A DNA stretch of 64,000 nt, from NCBI GenBank assembly GCA_949959185.1, contig CATLIX010000012.1:1-64000 (forward strand). The letters run 5' to 3'. The position numbers and the translations under genes are program-made. This DNA is from an uncultured Eubacterium sp. (lineage in GTDB: Bacteria > Bacillota > Clostridia > Lachnospirales > Lachnospiraceae). The notes beneath the pieces are model-generated. The model searched no databases. It had not been told where the DNA came from and saw only the letters and a list, made by a program, of their open reading frames with translations. This document shows, piece by piece, positions 33,614 to 43,947 of this stretch (positions within the stretch are counted from its first letter, which is position 1; every line of letters starts with the position of its first letter).

Positions 33614-34213
33614 CTATTCCGGCTGCAGATAGCTGCTCAGTCCGGTGGCCAGCAGACGGAATACCGTATCTTCTGTTTCCTGGTCGTCAGGAACCACGCC
33701 TTCCACCACATATTTGGCATACATTACCGTGGAACTGAGCACATGAAGCCACAGCAAATCCTGATTCATTCGTTTCAAACCGGGAAACATTTCCCGGAAA
33801 GCGCGCACCATGACCACAAAGGAATCAAAATAATCTACTTCCCGGACTTTGTCGTATTTTGGAAAAAAAGCGCTGTCCCGAAAACGGTGATAAAAAATCG
33901 TCTCATCCGGGTGCGCCACCCAAAACCGAAAGTAAGGCAGCCACAGCTCTTTCACTGCCCCCATGGGATCTGTCACCATGGTCCTGGGATTAAATTCCAG
34001 ATGATCAAAAATTGCCGCAGCCTGTCTGTCCACCCAGGTAAAGCAATCTACCAGTAACTGATCCTTGCTGTCAAAATAGCGGTACAGCGCTCCGGGAGAT
34101 ATCCCGGCCAGCTCACTGACATTCTGGATACGCGCCCCTTCCAGGCCATACTGTCGTACAGCCTTCATTGCCGCAAAAATAATCCGCGTTTTCGTATCAT
34201 CCAGGGCGATCAC
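33614..34213 (-). CDS. TetR/AcrR-family transcriptional regulator
   Basis: 199 residues. The start is a GTG at 34213 with GGAAGGGAG upstream. The N-terminal helix-turn-helix 'RIIFAAMKAVRQYGLEGARI' then 'QNVSELAGISPGALYRYFDS' is canonical; the C-terminal ligand domain shows a conserved 'AKYVVEGVVPDDQETEDTVF' stretch. The regulated genes are unknown; the surface protein/sortase pair downstream, with palindromes in its leader, is the best candidate. Confidence 0.9.
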   Translation of the reverse strand: MIALDDTKTRIIFAAMKAVRQYGLEGARIQNVSELAGISPGALYRYFDSKDQLLVDCFTWVDRQAAAIFDHLEFNPRTMVTDPMGAVKELWLPYFRFWVAHPDETIFYHRFRDSAFFPKYDKVREVDYFDSFVVMVRAFREMFPGLKRMNQDLLWLHVLSSTVMYAKYVVEGVVPDDQETEDTVFRLLATGLSSYLQPE

Positions 34214-34251
34214 GCTCCCTTCCTTTCAGGCTCACTTATCTTTTGTCTGAA

Positions 34252-34280
34252 ATTATACACTGTTCCGCCTGTATTGACAA
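34252..34280 (-). promoter_or_regulatory. TetR gene promoter
   Basis: Minus strand: -35 TTGTCA (34275-34280), 17-bp spacer, -10 TATAAT (34252-34257). No obvious operator palindrome overlaps it. Confidence 0.7.
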
Positions 34281-34288
34281 CACTTTTT

Positions 34289-35509
34289 TCAAAATGCCTG
34301 TTTCTGAATCCGCTCCAGAGCCGCCAGAGTATTTTCATAACTCCCAAATGCAGTCAGCCGGAAATATCCTTCGCCGCTGGGGCCGAATCCGGAACCTGGA
34401 GTTCCCACCACACCGGCCTGCTCCAGCAATACATCAAAAAATTCCCAGGAAGTCATGTTTCCCGGTGTTTTCAGCCAGATATACGGTGCGTTGACGCCGC
34501 CGAATACGCTATAGCCCGCTTTTTGCAGACCGTTTTTGATAGCCGCGGCATTTTTCATATAATAAGCCACCTGCTCTTTTAACTGGGCTTTTCCTTCCGG
34601 GCTGTAGACTGCCTCCCCTGCCCGCTGGATAATGTAGGGCGCTCCGTTGAATTTCGTCCCGTGGCGTCTTGCCCACATCTGATGCAGGGAAACATTTCCG
34701 CATTTTAATTCCTTCGGTACCACCGTATAACCCAGGCGCACCCCGGTAAATCCCGCATTTTTGGAAAAACTCTTTAACTCTATGGCGCATGTTCTGGCGC
34801 CCCGGCACTCAAAAATGGAGTGAGCCACGTCTTCCTCCGAAATATATGCTTCATAGGCTCCGTCATAGATAATTACCGCTCCCGCTTTATTGGCATAATC
34901 CACCCATTCCTGGAGTTGTGCTCTGGTAATGGTGGTACCGGTGGGATTGTTGGGCAGACACAGATAAATCATATCCGGCGTTTCTTCCGGAAATTCCGGT
35001 ACGAATCCATTTTCCATGATGCAGGGCATATAAATCACATTGCTCCAGATTTCTTTTTCCCTGTCATACATCCCGGTTCTGCCCGCCATGACATTGGAAT
35101 CCACATACACAGGATACACCGGGTCGCAGACTGCGATTCTGTTTTCCGCACCGAAAATTTCCTGAATATTGGCGGAATCGCTCTTTGCACCGTCAGAAAC
35201 AAAAATCTCATCGGCAGAAATATCGCAGCCTCTGGCTTTGTAATCATGCTCCGCAATGGCATTTCTCAGGAAATCATAGCCCAAATCCGGCGCATAGCCC
35301 CGGAACGTAGCTGCATTTCCCATCTCGTCTACCGCCTTATGCATGGCTTCGATAATGGCCGGAGCCAGAGGCTGGGTTACGTCTCCGATTCCCAGACGGA
35401 TAATCTCTCTGTCCGGATTGGCCTCCGTAAAAGCTGCTACTTTCTTTGCAATGGTGCTGAACAGGTAACTGCCCGGCAGTTTCTGATAATTCTCGTTAAT
35501 TTTATACAT
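34289..35509 (-). CDS. dapL: LL-diaminopimelate aminotransferase
   Basis: 406 residues. Converts tetrahydrodipicolinate directly to LL-diaminopimelate, bypassing succinyl or acetyl intermediates of lysine and peptidoglycan synthesis. Seen: '[15 protein letters not shown]' (residue about 40), '[14 protein letters not shown]' substrate motif, and the PLP lysine in '[17 protein letters not shown]' near 270. The N-terminal '[20 protein letters not shown]' is characteristic of DapL. It follows dapF after 38 bp, so the two consecutive lysine-pathway enzymes are paired. Confidence 0.95.
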   Translation of the reverse strand: MYKINENYQKLPGSYLFSTIAKKVAAFTEANPDREIIRLGIGDVTQPLAPAIIEAMHKAVDEMGNAATFRGYAPDLGYDFLRNAIAEHDYKARGCDISADEIFVSDGAKSDSANIQEIFGAENRIAVCDPVYPVYVDSNVMAGRTGMYDREKEIWSNVIYMPCIMENGFVPEFPEETPDMIYLCLPNNPTGTTITRAQLQEWVDYANKAGAVIIYDGAYEAYISEEDVAHSIFECRGARTCAIELKSFSKNAGFTGVRLGYTVVPKELKCGNVSLHQMWARRHGTKFNGAPYIIQRAGEAVYSPEGKAQLKEQVAYYMKNAAAIKNGLQKAGYSVFGGVNAPYIWLKTPGNMTSWEFFDVLLEQAGVVGTPGSGFGPSGEGYFRLTAFGSYENTLAALERIQKQAF

Positions 35510-35547
35510 AACTTACGCCTCTCTGTTTACGCTGTTTCACTGTAATA

Positions 35548-36393
35548 TTACTCCCAGGGGAGCTGAATCTCCCCGTCAAATACGGTGGTTGCCGGCCCTG
35601 TCATATACACCGGAGCATCCGCTCCCGCCCATGCAATCTTAAGGTCTCCTCCCAGAAGCCGCACCGTCACTTCCTGTTCCGCTTTTCCGTTTAAGATGGC
35701 GGCCGCTGCTGTGGCGCAGGCTCCGGTGCCGCAGGCCAGGGTTTCTCCGCTGCCCCGCTCCCACACCCGCATACGCAGGGTATTTCTGTTTATGATATTT
35801 ACAAATTCCGTATTAATTCTCCGGGGAAATCTGGGATGATTCTCAAAGGAGGGCCCGATTTTTTCCAAATCCAGATTCCGGACGTCCTCCTCCATAAAAA
35901 TCACACAATGGGGATTTCCCATGGAAATACAGGTCATCTGATATACGTTTCCATCCACCTCCAGCGGCACATTTACCGCCTGTGCCCCTTCCGCCAGTAC
36001 AGGAATCTTCTCCGGCATCAGCTCCGGGGCTCCCATGTTGACTTTTACCTGAGAGACTTTTCCATGCTCTACGGTCAAATCCAGATATTTGATTCCTCCC
36101 AGCGTTTCCACACTGATACTGGTTTTATCTGTCAGACCGTAATCATACACATATTTGGCCACGCAGCGAATCCCGTTTCCGCACATTTCCCCGCGGGAAC
36201 CGTCTCCGTTGTACATGGCCATTTCAAAATCCGCATTTTGGGAAGGGTTTATCAGAATCAGACCGTCGCTTCCGATTCCAAAATGTCTGTCGCTGACAAA
36301 TCTGGCCGTTTCCTCCGGACTGGCCACCTGTTCTCTGAAACAGTTCACATACACATAGTCGTTTCCAATTCCATGCATTTTTGTAAATTTCAT
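35548..36393 (-). CDS. dapF: Diaminopimelate epimerase
   Basis: 281 residues. Converts LL- to meso-diaminopimelate, the cross-linking residue of the wall. The two catalytic cysteines are in 'EMCGNGIRC' (about 71) and 'LACGTGACA' (about 218), and the N-terminal 'MHGIGNDYVYVN' is intact. It acts on the product of the dapL enzyme encoded next. Preceded by the ANTAR gene with a 31-bp gap, so it is probably part of the glnA transcript. Confidence 0.96.
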   Translation of the reverse strand: MKFTKMHGIGNDYVYVNCFREQVASPEETARFVSDRHFGIGSDGLILINPSQNADFEMAMYNGDGSRGEMCGNGIRCVAKYVYDYGLTDKTSISVETLGGIKYLDLTVEHGKVSQVKVNMGAPELMPEKIPVLAEGAQAVNVPLEVDGNVYQMTCISMGNPHCVIFMEEDVRNLDLEKIGPSFENHPRFPRRINTEFVNIINRNTLRMRVWERGSGETLACGTGACATAAAAILNGKAEQEVTVRLLGGDLKIAWAGADAPVYMTGPATTVFDGEIQLPWE

Positions 36394-36424
36394 TCTGATT
36401 TACATTCCTTTCTCCGGAGCATAC

Positions 36425-36973
36425 TCAACTATGCTCCAGCATACTCAGAATCATCTGCGCTGCTTCCGCCAGCCCTGTGCCGCTGTCCATACTGCTTTTC
36501 TGGATATAGCGGTGGGCCTCCTCCTCAGTCATCTGCTTTCGGAGCATCAGAAGTTCCTTCGTCTGCTGAATCATCTGCTTTTCTTTCTCGCTCCTCTGCT
36601 CCGGCCGGGACTTCCTGCTCCGTCTGTTCCGGGCTATGGAACGGCACATCAGTTCCAGTGTGCTCACCAGTTCATGGACTTTTAAAGGCATGGACAGATA
36701 TGTCATACGCTCCATGGATTCCCCCCAGGTGCCGGGCCCTGCCAGCACCAGCATTTCAAAACAGGGAGACAGATATTCCCGGAGCTGGCCGCACATCATA
36801 TCCTGCAGGCGGGCGGCGCATATCACGATTCCTTCGCCCGGTATATCCGCGTGCTGCAGTACCTGAGCGCCTGCTGTGCAAACAGCATTTACGTGAAATC
36901 CATGCTGCACCAGAATATTCTTAATACTTTTTCCATTTTCCATTTTGGGAAATGCTACGATTACCGAAACCAT
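36425..36973 (-). CDS. ANTAR-domain response regulator (putative antiterminator)
   Basis: 182 residues. The N-terminal 110 residues form a receiver-like fold without a clear phospho-Asp ('IVICAARLQDMM'). The C-terminal helices 'QTKELLMLRKQMTEEEAHRY' and 'IQKSSMDSGTGLAEAAQMIL' match the ANTAR RNA-binding domain, which binds paired stem-loops and prevents termination in nitrogen genes of several bacteria. It lies 18 bp downstream of glnA. The receiver looks degenerate, so control by phosphorylation is uncertain. Confidence 0.82.
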   Translation of the reverse strand: MVSVIVAFPKMENGKSIKNILVQHGFHVNAVCTAGAQVLQHADIPGEGIVICAARLQDMMCGQLREYLSPCFEMLVLAGPGTWGESMERMTYLSMPLKVHELVSTLELMCRSIARNRRSRKSRPEQRSEKEKQMIQQTKELLMLRKQMTEEEAHRYIQKSSMDSGTGLAEAAQMILSMLEHS

Positions 36974-36991
36974 GACGCACGCTCCATGGCT

Positions 36992-38323
36992 CTATATTCT
37001 GTACAGATAACTGCTGATTTCCCATTCGGTAACCTGTTCCCGGTAAGACTCCCATTCCGCCTCTTTTGCTTCCGCATATTTTTCCGAAATGTGGGCGCCC
37101 AGCACGCTGCAGATAAACGTGTCCTGTTTCATTGCTTTCACCGCATCGTGAAGATTTACCGGAAGAGACTCGATGCGGAGCTTTTCTTTTTCCGTTTTCT
37201 GCATATGGAAAATATTGCTCTTTACCGGAGCCGGGGGCTCCATATGATTTTTTATGCCATCCAGCCCTGCTGCCAGACAGACCGCCAGAGCAAGATAGGG
37301 ATTTGCCGCCGGATCCGGGCACCGCAGTTCAATTCTGGTGGCTTCCCCTCTGGCTGCCGGAATCCGAATCAGAGGGCTCCGGTTGGTAGCGGACCAGGCA
37401 ATATAGACGGGAGCCTCATAGCCTTTCACCAGACGCTTGTAAGAATTGACCAGCGGATTGGTAATGGCAGTCATGCCCTGCATATGCTTCATCAGTCCTC
37501 CGATAAAATAATAAGCCTCCTGGCTCAGCCCCAGTTCATCCGACGGATCCTGGAAAATATTTTTCCCGTCCCTGGATACGGACATATTGATGTGCATTCC
37601 GGAACCGTTGATTCCGTATTTTGGCTTCGGCATAAAGCTGGCAAACAGACCGAACCGTTTTGCAATGGTTTTGACCGCCAGTTTAAAGGTCATGATATTG
37701 TCGGCTGTCCGCAGCCCTTCATCATAGCGGAAATCAATCTCATGCTGGGCCGGCGCCACCTCATGGTGGGAGGCCTCTATTTCAAATCCCATTTCTTCCA
37801 GCGCCAGCACCATGTCCCGCCTTGCATTTTCGCCCAGATCCACAGGCCCCAGATCAAAATAGCCTGCCCGTTCATGGGTCAGGGTGGTGGGACAGCCATC
37901 CTCATCCGTATGGAACAGGAAAAACTCGCACTCCGGCCCCACGTTAAACTGATAGCCCATTGCAGCGGCCTCCGCCAGCGTTTTTTTCAAAATGTACCTG
38001 GGATCTCCCTCAAAAGGCGTCCCGTCCGAACGGTAAATATCACAGATAATCCTTGCCACTTTTCCCTGCTGAGGTCTCCAGGGGAAAATTGCAAAGGTAT
38101 CCAGATCCGGATACAGGTACATATCGGATTCCTCAATACGCACAAATCCTTCTATGGAAGAACCGTCAAACATACATTGATTATCCAGTGCTTTTTCCAG
38201 CTGGCTTTTGGTAATTGCCACATTCTTCAGTGTTCCAAACATATCCGTAAACTGCAGGCGGATAAATTCCACATCTTCCTCCTCCACCATCCGGATAATA
38301 TCCTGTTTTGTGTATCTGCCCAT
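36992..38323 (-). CDS. glnA: Glutamine synthetase, type I (GSI-alpha length)
   Basis: 443 residues, the short GSI-alpha form without the adenylylation loop, which is usually controlled by feedback or by GlnR-type regulators. It makes glutamine from glutamate, ammonia and ATP. Seen: '[14 protein letters not shown]' N-terminal beta-grasp (26-40), 'FDGSSIEGF' (53-61), '[11 protein letters not shown]', metal-site '[15 protein letters not shown]', and '[10 protein letters not shown]'. The leader holds two small stems (CCCG-N9-CGGG then GTC...GAC). The ANTAR gene downstream makes RNA-level control plausible. Confidence 0.97.
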   Translation of the reverse strand: MGRYTKQDIIRMVEEEDVEFIRLQFTDMFGTLKNVAITKSQLEKALDNQCMFDGSSIEGFVRIEESDMYLYPDLDTFAIFPWRPQQGKVARIICDIYRSDGTPFEGDPRYILKKTLAEAAAMGYQFNVGPECEFFLFHTDEDGCPTTLTHERAGYFDLGPVDLGENARRDMVLALEEMGFEIEASHHEVAPAQHEIDFRYDEGLRTADNIMTFKLAVKTIAKRFGLFASFMPKPKYGINGSGMHINMSVSRDGKNIFQDPSDELGLSQEAYYFIGGLMKHMQGMTAITNPLVNSYKRLVKGYEAPVYIAWSATNRSPLIRIPAARGEATRIELRCPDPAANPYLALAVCLAAGLDGIKNHMEPPAPVKSNIFHMQKTEKEKLRIESLPVNLHDAVKAMKQDTFICSVLGAHISEKYAEAKEAEWESYREQVTEWEISSYLYRI

Positions 38324-38391
38324 GGCGTCACTACTCCTTTACATCCATTGTCCCCCTTCCAGACCCCGGAAGAAGAACGGGTTTCCTGTTG

Positions 38392-39186
38392 TCACGCCAT
38401 ATTATACGCAGTCTTTTTGCAGAAAGTCAACACCTGATTCAGGGGCATATTGCCGCCGAACAAATCCAGCGCGCTTCCGATGGTCACATGCAGACGGTTC
38501 TTTCCCAGTTTCTTTAACTGCTCCAAATCTGAAAAACTGCCCACGCCTCCGGCATAGGTTATGGGGATTTTTCCCCACCCTCCCAGTAATTTTACCAGTT
38601 CTGTCTCGATTCCCCTGGCTTTTCCTTCCACATCCACCGCATGGACCAGAAATTCATCCGCATACCCGGACAGCTTTTCCAGCAGGGATTCCGTCAGCTT
38701 TTCATCGGTGAATTTCTGCCACCGGTCTGTGACAATATAGTAATCCTCTCCGCGCCTGCGGCAGCTCAAATCCAGCACCAGGCGCTCTTTTCCGGTGATT
38801 TTCCGCAGTTTGTCCAGATTCCCGTAATGAATCATTCCTCCCTGAAATACATGGGAGGTCACAATCACATGGCTGGCCCCGGCCCGCAGGAACTCCAGCG
38901 CATTGTCCCCGCAGATACCGCCTCCCACCTGCATACCGCCGGGCCAGGCGGCAAGGGCTTTCATGGCCTGCTCCCTGGTGGCTTCATAATAAGGGCTGTC
39001 CGTCCTGTTCAGAAGAATAATATGCCCCCCTCTGATTCCATGGTTCCGGTAAAGTCCGGCAAAAAAAGCACCGTCCTGCTCCGATACAAAATTTTCTTCT
39101 GCCTGATTATTTTCATCTCTCAGGCTTCCTCCCACAATCTGTTTTACTTTTCCATTGTGGATATCAATACACGGCCGAAATTCCAT
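38392..39186 (-). CDS. ProFAR isomerase, eukaryotic-type HisA
   Basis: 264 residues. A beta/alpha barrel isomerase of histidine synthesis acting on phosphoribosyl-formimino-AICAR ribotide. The N-terminal 'MEFRPCIDIHNGKVKQIVGG' and 'GGHIILLNRTDSPYYEATRE', plus 'YAGGVGSFSDLEQLKKLGKN' and 'LHVTIGSALDLFGG', fit the fungal/plant-type HisA subfamily (HIS6-like) rather than the common bacterial HisA. No other his gene is in the window. It follows the DUF89 gene with a 14-bp gap. Confidence 0.85.
   Translation of the reverse strand: MEFRPCIDIHNGKVKQIVGGSLRDENNQAEENFVSEQDGAFFAGLYRNHGIRGGHIILLNRTDSPYYEATREQAMKALAAWPGGMQVGGGICGDNALEFLRAGASHVIVTSHVFQGGMIHYGNLDKLRKITGKERLVLDLSCRRRGEDYYIVTDRWQKFTDEKLTESLLEKLSGYADEFLVHAVDVEGKARGIETELVKLLGGWGKIPITYAGGVGSFSDLEQLKKLGKNRLHVTIGSALDLFGGNMPLNQVLTFCKKTAYNMA
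38401..38430 (-). promoter_or_regulatory. glnA promoter embedded in the 3' end of the HisA gene
   Basis: Minus strand: -35 TTGACT (38425-38430), 18-bp spacer, -10 TATAAT (38401-38406). The -10 doubles as the Tyr-Asn codons near the end of the upstream HisA reading frame. Confidence 0.7.
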
Positions 39187-39200
39187 TCTGTCCGCCCTTT

Positions 39201-40073
39201 CTATATCCGCACTCTTTTTTCACTGACCAGCATACCCTGAAACTGTTCCACCTGAAATCTTCCGGAAAACAGCTCGCATTTACATAAAAACAGATAGTAA
39301 ATATTTTTCCCGCATCCGTGCAGTGATTCAAAGTTTCCCTGTCCCTTGGCCAGAATCAGATCCGCCTTATCAAGCACCTCCCGTGTTTCCTCCGGAAGCT
39401 CTGAGAGCACCACCCCCGTAATGGAACTGTTATTTGTTATCACGGGAACTTCTCCGGTGATTCCTGTCATTTCCGCATCTTCCATGGTGGCGTCATTGAC
39501 CGCCTCCCGGCCCCGGACCATGGCGGTGATATGTAAATTCGGATATGATTTTTTCAGCTCCCGAATCAGCAGCTTGTCCAGTACAATCTCCCCGCAGTTA
39601 TCCATAATATAAACCAGTTCCGACGCCTGCTCCAGGTCTTTTAACAGATATGCGTATTCTGTCTCGTCTATGGAATCTTTTTCGTTGTGAAACAGTTTCA
39701 GAAATTCCTCTTTTGAGACATGTTCCAGCGCCGAAAAATCAATATAATTTCCGATTCTGGCAAAGCGCATGGCTTCTTTCAGCGCATCCCCACTTTCCTG
39801 AATCATCTGTGCCAGTTCATCCTCCAAATCCAGCAAAAACTGGTTAAACTCCCGTTTCTTCCGGGGCATTTCTTCATCTTTTCCGAAATATTTTTCCCGG
39901 ATTTCCGTCATCAGCGCCAGAATCCAGGGAGCGCTGTACTCCGGCCCGCAGCTTCCCGTCAGGGTCATAATTTCTTTTATAAAAGCAGCTTTCCTCTCCT
40001 CATCGTCAAATTTACGAATCTGGCGTTCCTGCTGATTAATCATACAGCACATACATTTGGCATATAATTGCAT
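39201..40073 (-). CDS. DUF89 / ARMT1-like damage-control phosphatase
   Basis: 290 residues. The family comprises metal-dependent phosphatases that remove damaged sugar phosphates, with CxxC-type N-terminal motifs in the bacterial branch (here 'KCMCCMINQQERQIRKF'). 'YIMDNCGEIVLDKLLIRELK' at about 158 and 'ADLILAKGQGNFESLHG' near 240 carry the conserved Asp/Asn/Lys metal-site residues. AGGAGG precedes the ATG. It is apparently co-transcribed with the HisA gene. The actual substrate is not deducible. Confidence 0.88.
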   Translation of the reverse strand: MQLYAKCMCCMINQQERQIRKFDDEERKAAFIKEIMTLTGSCGPEYSAPWILALMTEIREKYFGKDEEMPRKKREFNQFLLDLEDELAQMIQESGDALKEAMRFARIGNYIDFSALEHVSKEEFLKLFHNEKDSIDETEYAYLLKDLEQASELVYIMDNCGEIVLDKLLIRELKKSYPNLHITAMVRGREAVNDATMEDAEMTGITGEVPVITNNSSITGVVLSELPEETREVLDKADLILAKGQGNFESLHGCGKNIYYLFLCKCELFSGRFQVEQFQGMLVSEKRVRI

Positions 40074-40156
40074 GGCAGTTCCTCCTTTTGTTTGCAGGTT
40101 TATCCTATCATAATATAAGGTATTTGTCCACGACTGCCGGAAACAGAATTCAGGCG

Positions 40157-40185
40157 TTGACAGTTCCCTGCTTTTTTGTTAAAAT
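40157..40185 (+). promoter_or_regulatory. guaB promoter
   Basis: Consensus -35 TTGACA (40157-40162), 17-bp spacer, -10 TAAAAT (40180-40185), 46 bp before the ATG. The leader is too short for a purine riboswitch with terminator. Confidence 0.85.
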
Positions 40186-40207
40186 CGTGGGAATAACAAA
40201 AAATTAA

Positions 40208-41686
<1,479 letters not shown>

Positions 41687-41692
41687 ATTTCC

Positions 41693-41747
41693 ACAGAGAG
41701 CCGGTAACTGCCCTGAACAGTCCGCAGTTACCGGCTCTCTGTTTTTC
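41693..41747 (+). terminator. Strong guaB terminator
   Basis: Perfect 18-bp stem (41693-41710 with 41725-41742), 14-nt loop, followed by TTTTTC. Confidence 0.9.
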
Positions 41748-41748
41748 A

Positions 41749-41801
41749 TCTTATAGGAAGACACTTTCATGCTTTAGCGTGACAAGATCTTTCCTGTAAG
41801 A
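41749..41801 (+). repeat. Short dispersed palindromic repeat, copy 2 (complete)
   Basis: Outer arms TCTTATAGGAAGA (41749-41761) and TCTTTCCTGTAAGA (41788-41801) pair with one G-U and one bulge. The inner stem CATGC-TTTA-GCGTG sits between them. It matches 7256-7304 over most of its length and lies exactly between two terminators. Confidence 0.65.
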
Positions 41802-41802
41802 T

Positions 41803-41844
41803 AAAAAGAGCGGCACCGTCTCCAAAGACCCTGCCGCTCTTTTT
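41803..41844. terminator. Bidirectional terminator between guaB and the lipoprotein gene
   Basis: AAAAAGAGCGGCA (41803-41815) pairs with TGCCGCTCTTTTT (41832-41844). It gives a T-run on both strands and serves mainly the leftward lipoprotein transcript. Confidence 0.85.
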
Positions 41845-41872
41845 CTGTATCTTTGATACCGCTCACCGTCAG

Positions 41873-42328
41873 TTACGGATTCTTCTTATCCTTGCTGTTG
41901 GTTTTATCAGTATTTTTGTCTGTTCCGTTATTATTGGTATTTTTATCGTTGTTATTATTATTGTTGTTATTGTTATCGGTTCCGTTGGTTAAGTCTTCCA
42001 CACCGTTCTCCACATCATCCCCAAGGTCTTCCACACCGTCTACAATGTCGTCCACAACGCCATCTGCATCATCTGTTACCTTGTCATTGTTGGTGGTTCC
42101 ATTGTTATTGTCTGTGGTTCCATTGGTTCCATTGTTATTGTTGGTAGTTCCATTGGTTCCGTTGGTATTATTGGTGGTTCCGTTCGTTCCGTTCGTTCCG
42201 GTACCGTTGTCATTTACTCCGTCCTCTGCGGTATTATCCTTACCGTTATCATTGGTGCCGCAGGCGGTTACACTGCTCAGAACCAGAACCAGCAGACAGC
42301 CCAGCAAAATTTTCTTAAACTGCTTCAT
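41873..42328 (-). CDS. Small Asn/Thr/Gly-rich lipoprotein
   Basis: About 151 residues from the ATG at 42328 (AAGGAGA upstream). A signal peptide with lipobox 'LLVLVLSSVTAC' predicts a lipid-anchored mature protein. The rest is low complexity: runs of NGTNGTTNNNNG, an amphipathic 'DDADGVVDDIVDGVEDLGDD' segment, then poly-Asn and a Lys/Asp/Asn tail. The repeats are present at DNA level (GTTCCATTGTTATTG-type units at 42090-42200). It is probably a surface or spore-coat-like spacer; no function known. Confidence 0.8.
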   Translation of the reverse strand: MKQFKKILLGCLLVLVLSSVTACGTNDNGKDNTAEDGVNDNGTGTNGTNGTTNNTNGTNGTTNNNNGTNGTTDNNNGTTNNDKVTDDADGVVDDIVDGVEDLGDDVENGVEDLTNGTDNNNNNNNNNDKNTNNNGTDKNTDKTNSKDKKNP

Positions 42329-42404
42329 AATAAAATCTCCTTTTCCATAAAATTTTCTTCGCTGTATTAATGTGGGCAGATTTCTCAAATTTATACCTGT
42401 TTGC

Positions 42405-42761
42405 TTATTTTTTCATTTTCGGCTGGAAAATCAGGCTGGCCAGATACCCGAATACAAGAGCCGCTGAAATTCCCACCGCGCTGGCGGTAAAGCCTCCCAT
42501 AAAAATTCCGATAAATCCGTCGGTCTGTACCGCTTCCTGAATGCCTTTCCAGAGCGTATTGCCAAATCCCAGCAGGGGCACGCTGGCTCCGGCTCCGGCA
42601 AATTCCCGGAAAGGCTCATAAATCTGAAGGGCGCCCAGCACCGCTCCGCTGCATACCAGCAGCACCATAATCCGTCCGGGCAGCATTTTCGTTTTTTCCA
42701 TTAAAATCTGAGTCAGGGCACAAATCAGGCCTCCCACCCAAAAAGCATTTACATAATCCAT
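42405..42761 (-). CDS. spoVAE: Stage V sporulation protein AE (SpoVAE/AEb)
   Basis: 118 residues with three to four membrane segments (about 5-20, 30-48, 78-105). 'NAFWVGGLICALTQILMEKT' and 'GFTASAVGISAALVFGYLAS' are typical of the small SpoVAE membrane protein, which acts with SpoVAC and SpoVAD in moving Ca-dipicolinate through the inner spore membrane. Located 31 bp after spoVAD. GGAGG precedes the ATG. Confidence 0.92.
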   Translation of the reverse strand: MDYVNAFWVGGLICALTQILMEKTKMLPGRIMVLLVCSGAVLGALQIYEPFREFAGAGASVPLLGFGNTLWKGIQEAVQTDGFIGIFMGGFTASAVGISAALVFGYLASLIFQPKMKK

Positions 42762-42792
42762 CTGATTCCTCCTTATTGATTCTCATTAAAAG

Positions 42793-43806
42793 CTATCCCG
42801 CATATTCAATTACCACTCCATGGGCAATACCCGGCACACTCTGCCCCTCGTTAAAGCTGACGGTGGACAGCAATGCCCCGGTGGGAACGAACAGCACACG
42901 TTTGTATGTGCCTTTCTCCAGCTTTGGCAGAATATATGCGCTCAGAGTCACCGCCGAACAGCCGCACCCGCTGCCTCCTGCATTGGTATTCTGGGTTTCA
43001 CTGTCAAAAATCTCAATGCCGCAGTCCATATGCACCGTGGAAATGTCGTATCCTTTCTTCTTCAGCAGGTCAATGAGAATTTCCTGCCCTACTGTTCCCA
43101 GATCTCCGGTTATGATTTTGTCATAATCCTCCGGCTGCCGCTTGAAATCCACCAGATTCTGATAAATAGTATCGCAGGCGGCAGGGGCCATGGCAGCCCC
43201 CATGTTCATGGAGTCTTTCACGCCGTAGTCCACCACTTTTCCCGTGGTAATTCCGGTAATTCTGAGATGGCTTCGTTTTGTGCCAAGTACAAAGGCTCCG
43301 CTTCCCGTAACCGTCCAGGTAGCTGACAGGGGCCTTTGACTGGCATATTCCAGGGGAAAGCGAAACTGTTTCTCCGCACTGGCAAAGTGGCTGGAAGTAA
43401 CTGCCAGCACATTGTCTCCATAACCTGCGGCCACTGCCATGGCTGCCAGAGATAAGGACTCTCCTGCAGTAGAACAGGCGCCGTACAGGCCGAACAGCGG
43501 AATGTTCAGCTCCATCAGGCCAAACGTGGTTGCAATGTTCTGGCCCAGCAAATCTCCTCCGAAAATGTAGCGGATATTTTCTTTTTTCAAATCGGCTTTT
43601 CCCAGTGCAAGGGTAGCCGCTTCTTTCTGGAGGGTGCTTTCCGCCTCCTCCCAGGTCTCTTCTCCGAATTTATCGTCGGAACCCACCACGTCAAATAATT
43701 TTCCCAGGGGACCTTCTCCCTCTTTGGTACCCACAATACTGGCACTGCTCTGAATATAGGGCGCCTGCTCAAACCGGATACTCTGTGTCCCAACTGTCTG
43801 TGACAT
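42793..43806 (-). CDS. spoVAD: Stage V sporulation protein AD
   Basis: 337 residues with a thiolase-like fold. SpoVAD binds dipicolinic acid on the spore inner membrane. 'FEQAPYIQSSASIVGTKEGE' and 'GPLGKLFDVVGSDDKFGEET' near the start, 'LFGLYGACSTAGESLSLAAM' around 130 and 'NAGGSGCGCSAVTLSAYILP' near 285 are conserved family regions. No spoVAC precedes it: upstream is a polysaccharide deacetylase with its own terminator. Confidence 0.95.
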   Translation of the reverse strand: MSQTVGTQSIRFEQAPYIQSSASIVGTKEGEGPLGKLFDVVGSDDKFGEETWEEAESTLQKEAATLALGKADLKKENIRYIFGGDLLGQNIATTFGLMELNIPLFGLYGACSTAGESLSLAAMAVAAGYGDNVLAVTSSHFASAEKQFRFPLEYASQRPLSATWTVTGSGAFVLGTKRSHLRITGITTGKVVDYGVKDSMNMGAAMAPAACDTIYQNLVDFKRQPEDYDKIITGDLGTVGQEILIDLLKKKGYDISTVHMDCGIEIFDSETQNTNAGGSGCGCSAVTLSAYILPKLEKGTYKRVLFVPTGALLSTVSFNEGQSVPGIAHGVVIEYAG

Positions 43807-43879
43807 AATATTTCCTCCTGCATGTTCTTTTATTTTCTGTTTCTTTTATTATGTCCTTTTCTTTTTATTTTTACTCAAA

Positions 43880-43919
43880 AACAGCCATCCGGAACTTCAG
43901 GCTATTCCGGGTGGCTGTT
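43880..43919 (-). terminator. Terminator of the polysaccharide deacetylase gene
   Basis: Stem AACAGCCAYCCGGAA/TTCCGGRTGGCTGTT, 15 bp with one G-U or mismatch and a 10-nt loop; the minus strand continues TTTG. Confidence 0.8.
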
Positions 43920-43947
43920 ATAACACCGTTATTAAAATTATTTTCTT

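Noticed and set aside
36851..38437. 528-codon open frame on the plus strand opposite glnA
   Set aside because: Antisense to glutamine synthetase, whose motifs fix the true frame; the translation has no domain-like features.
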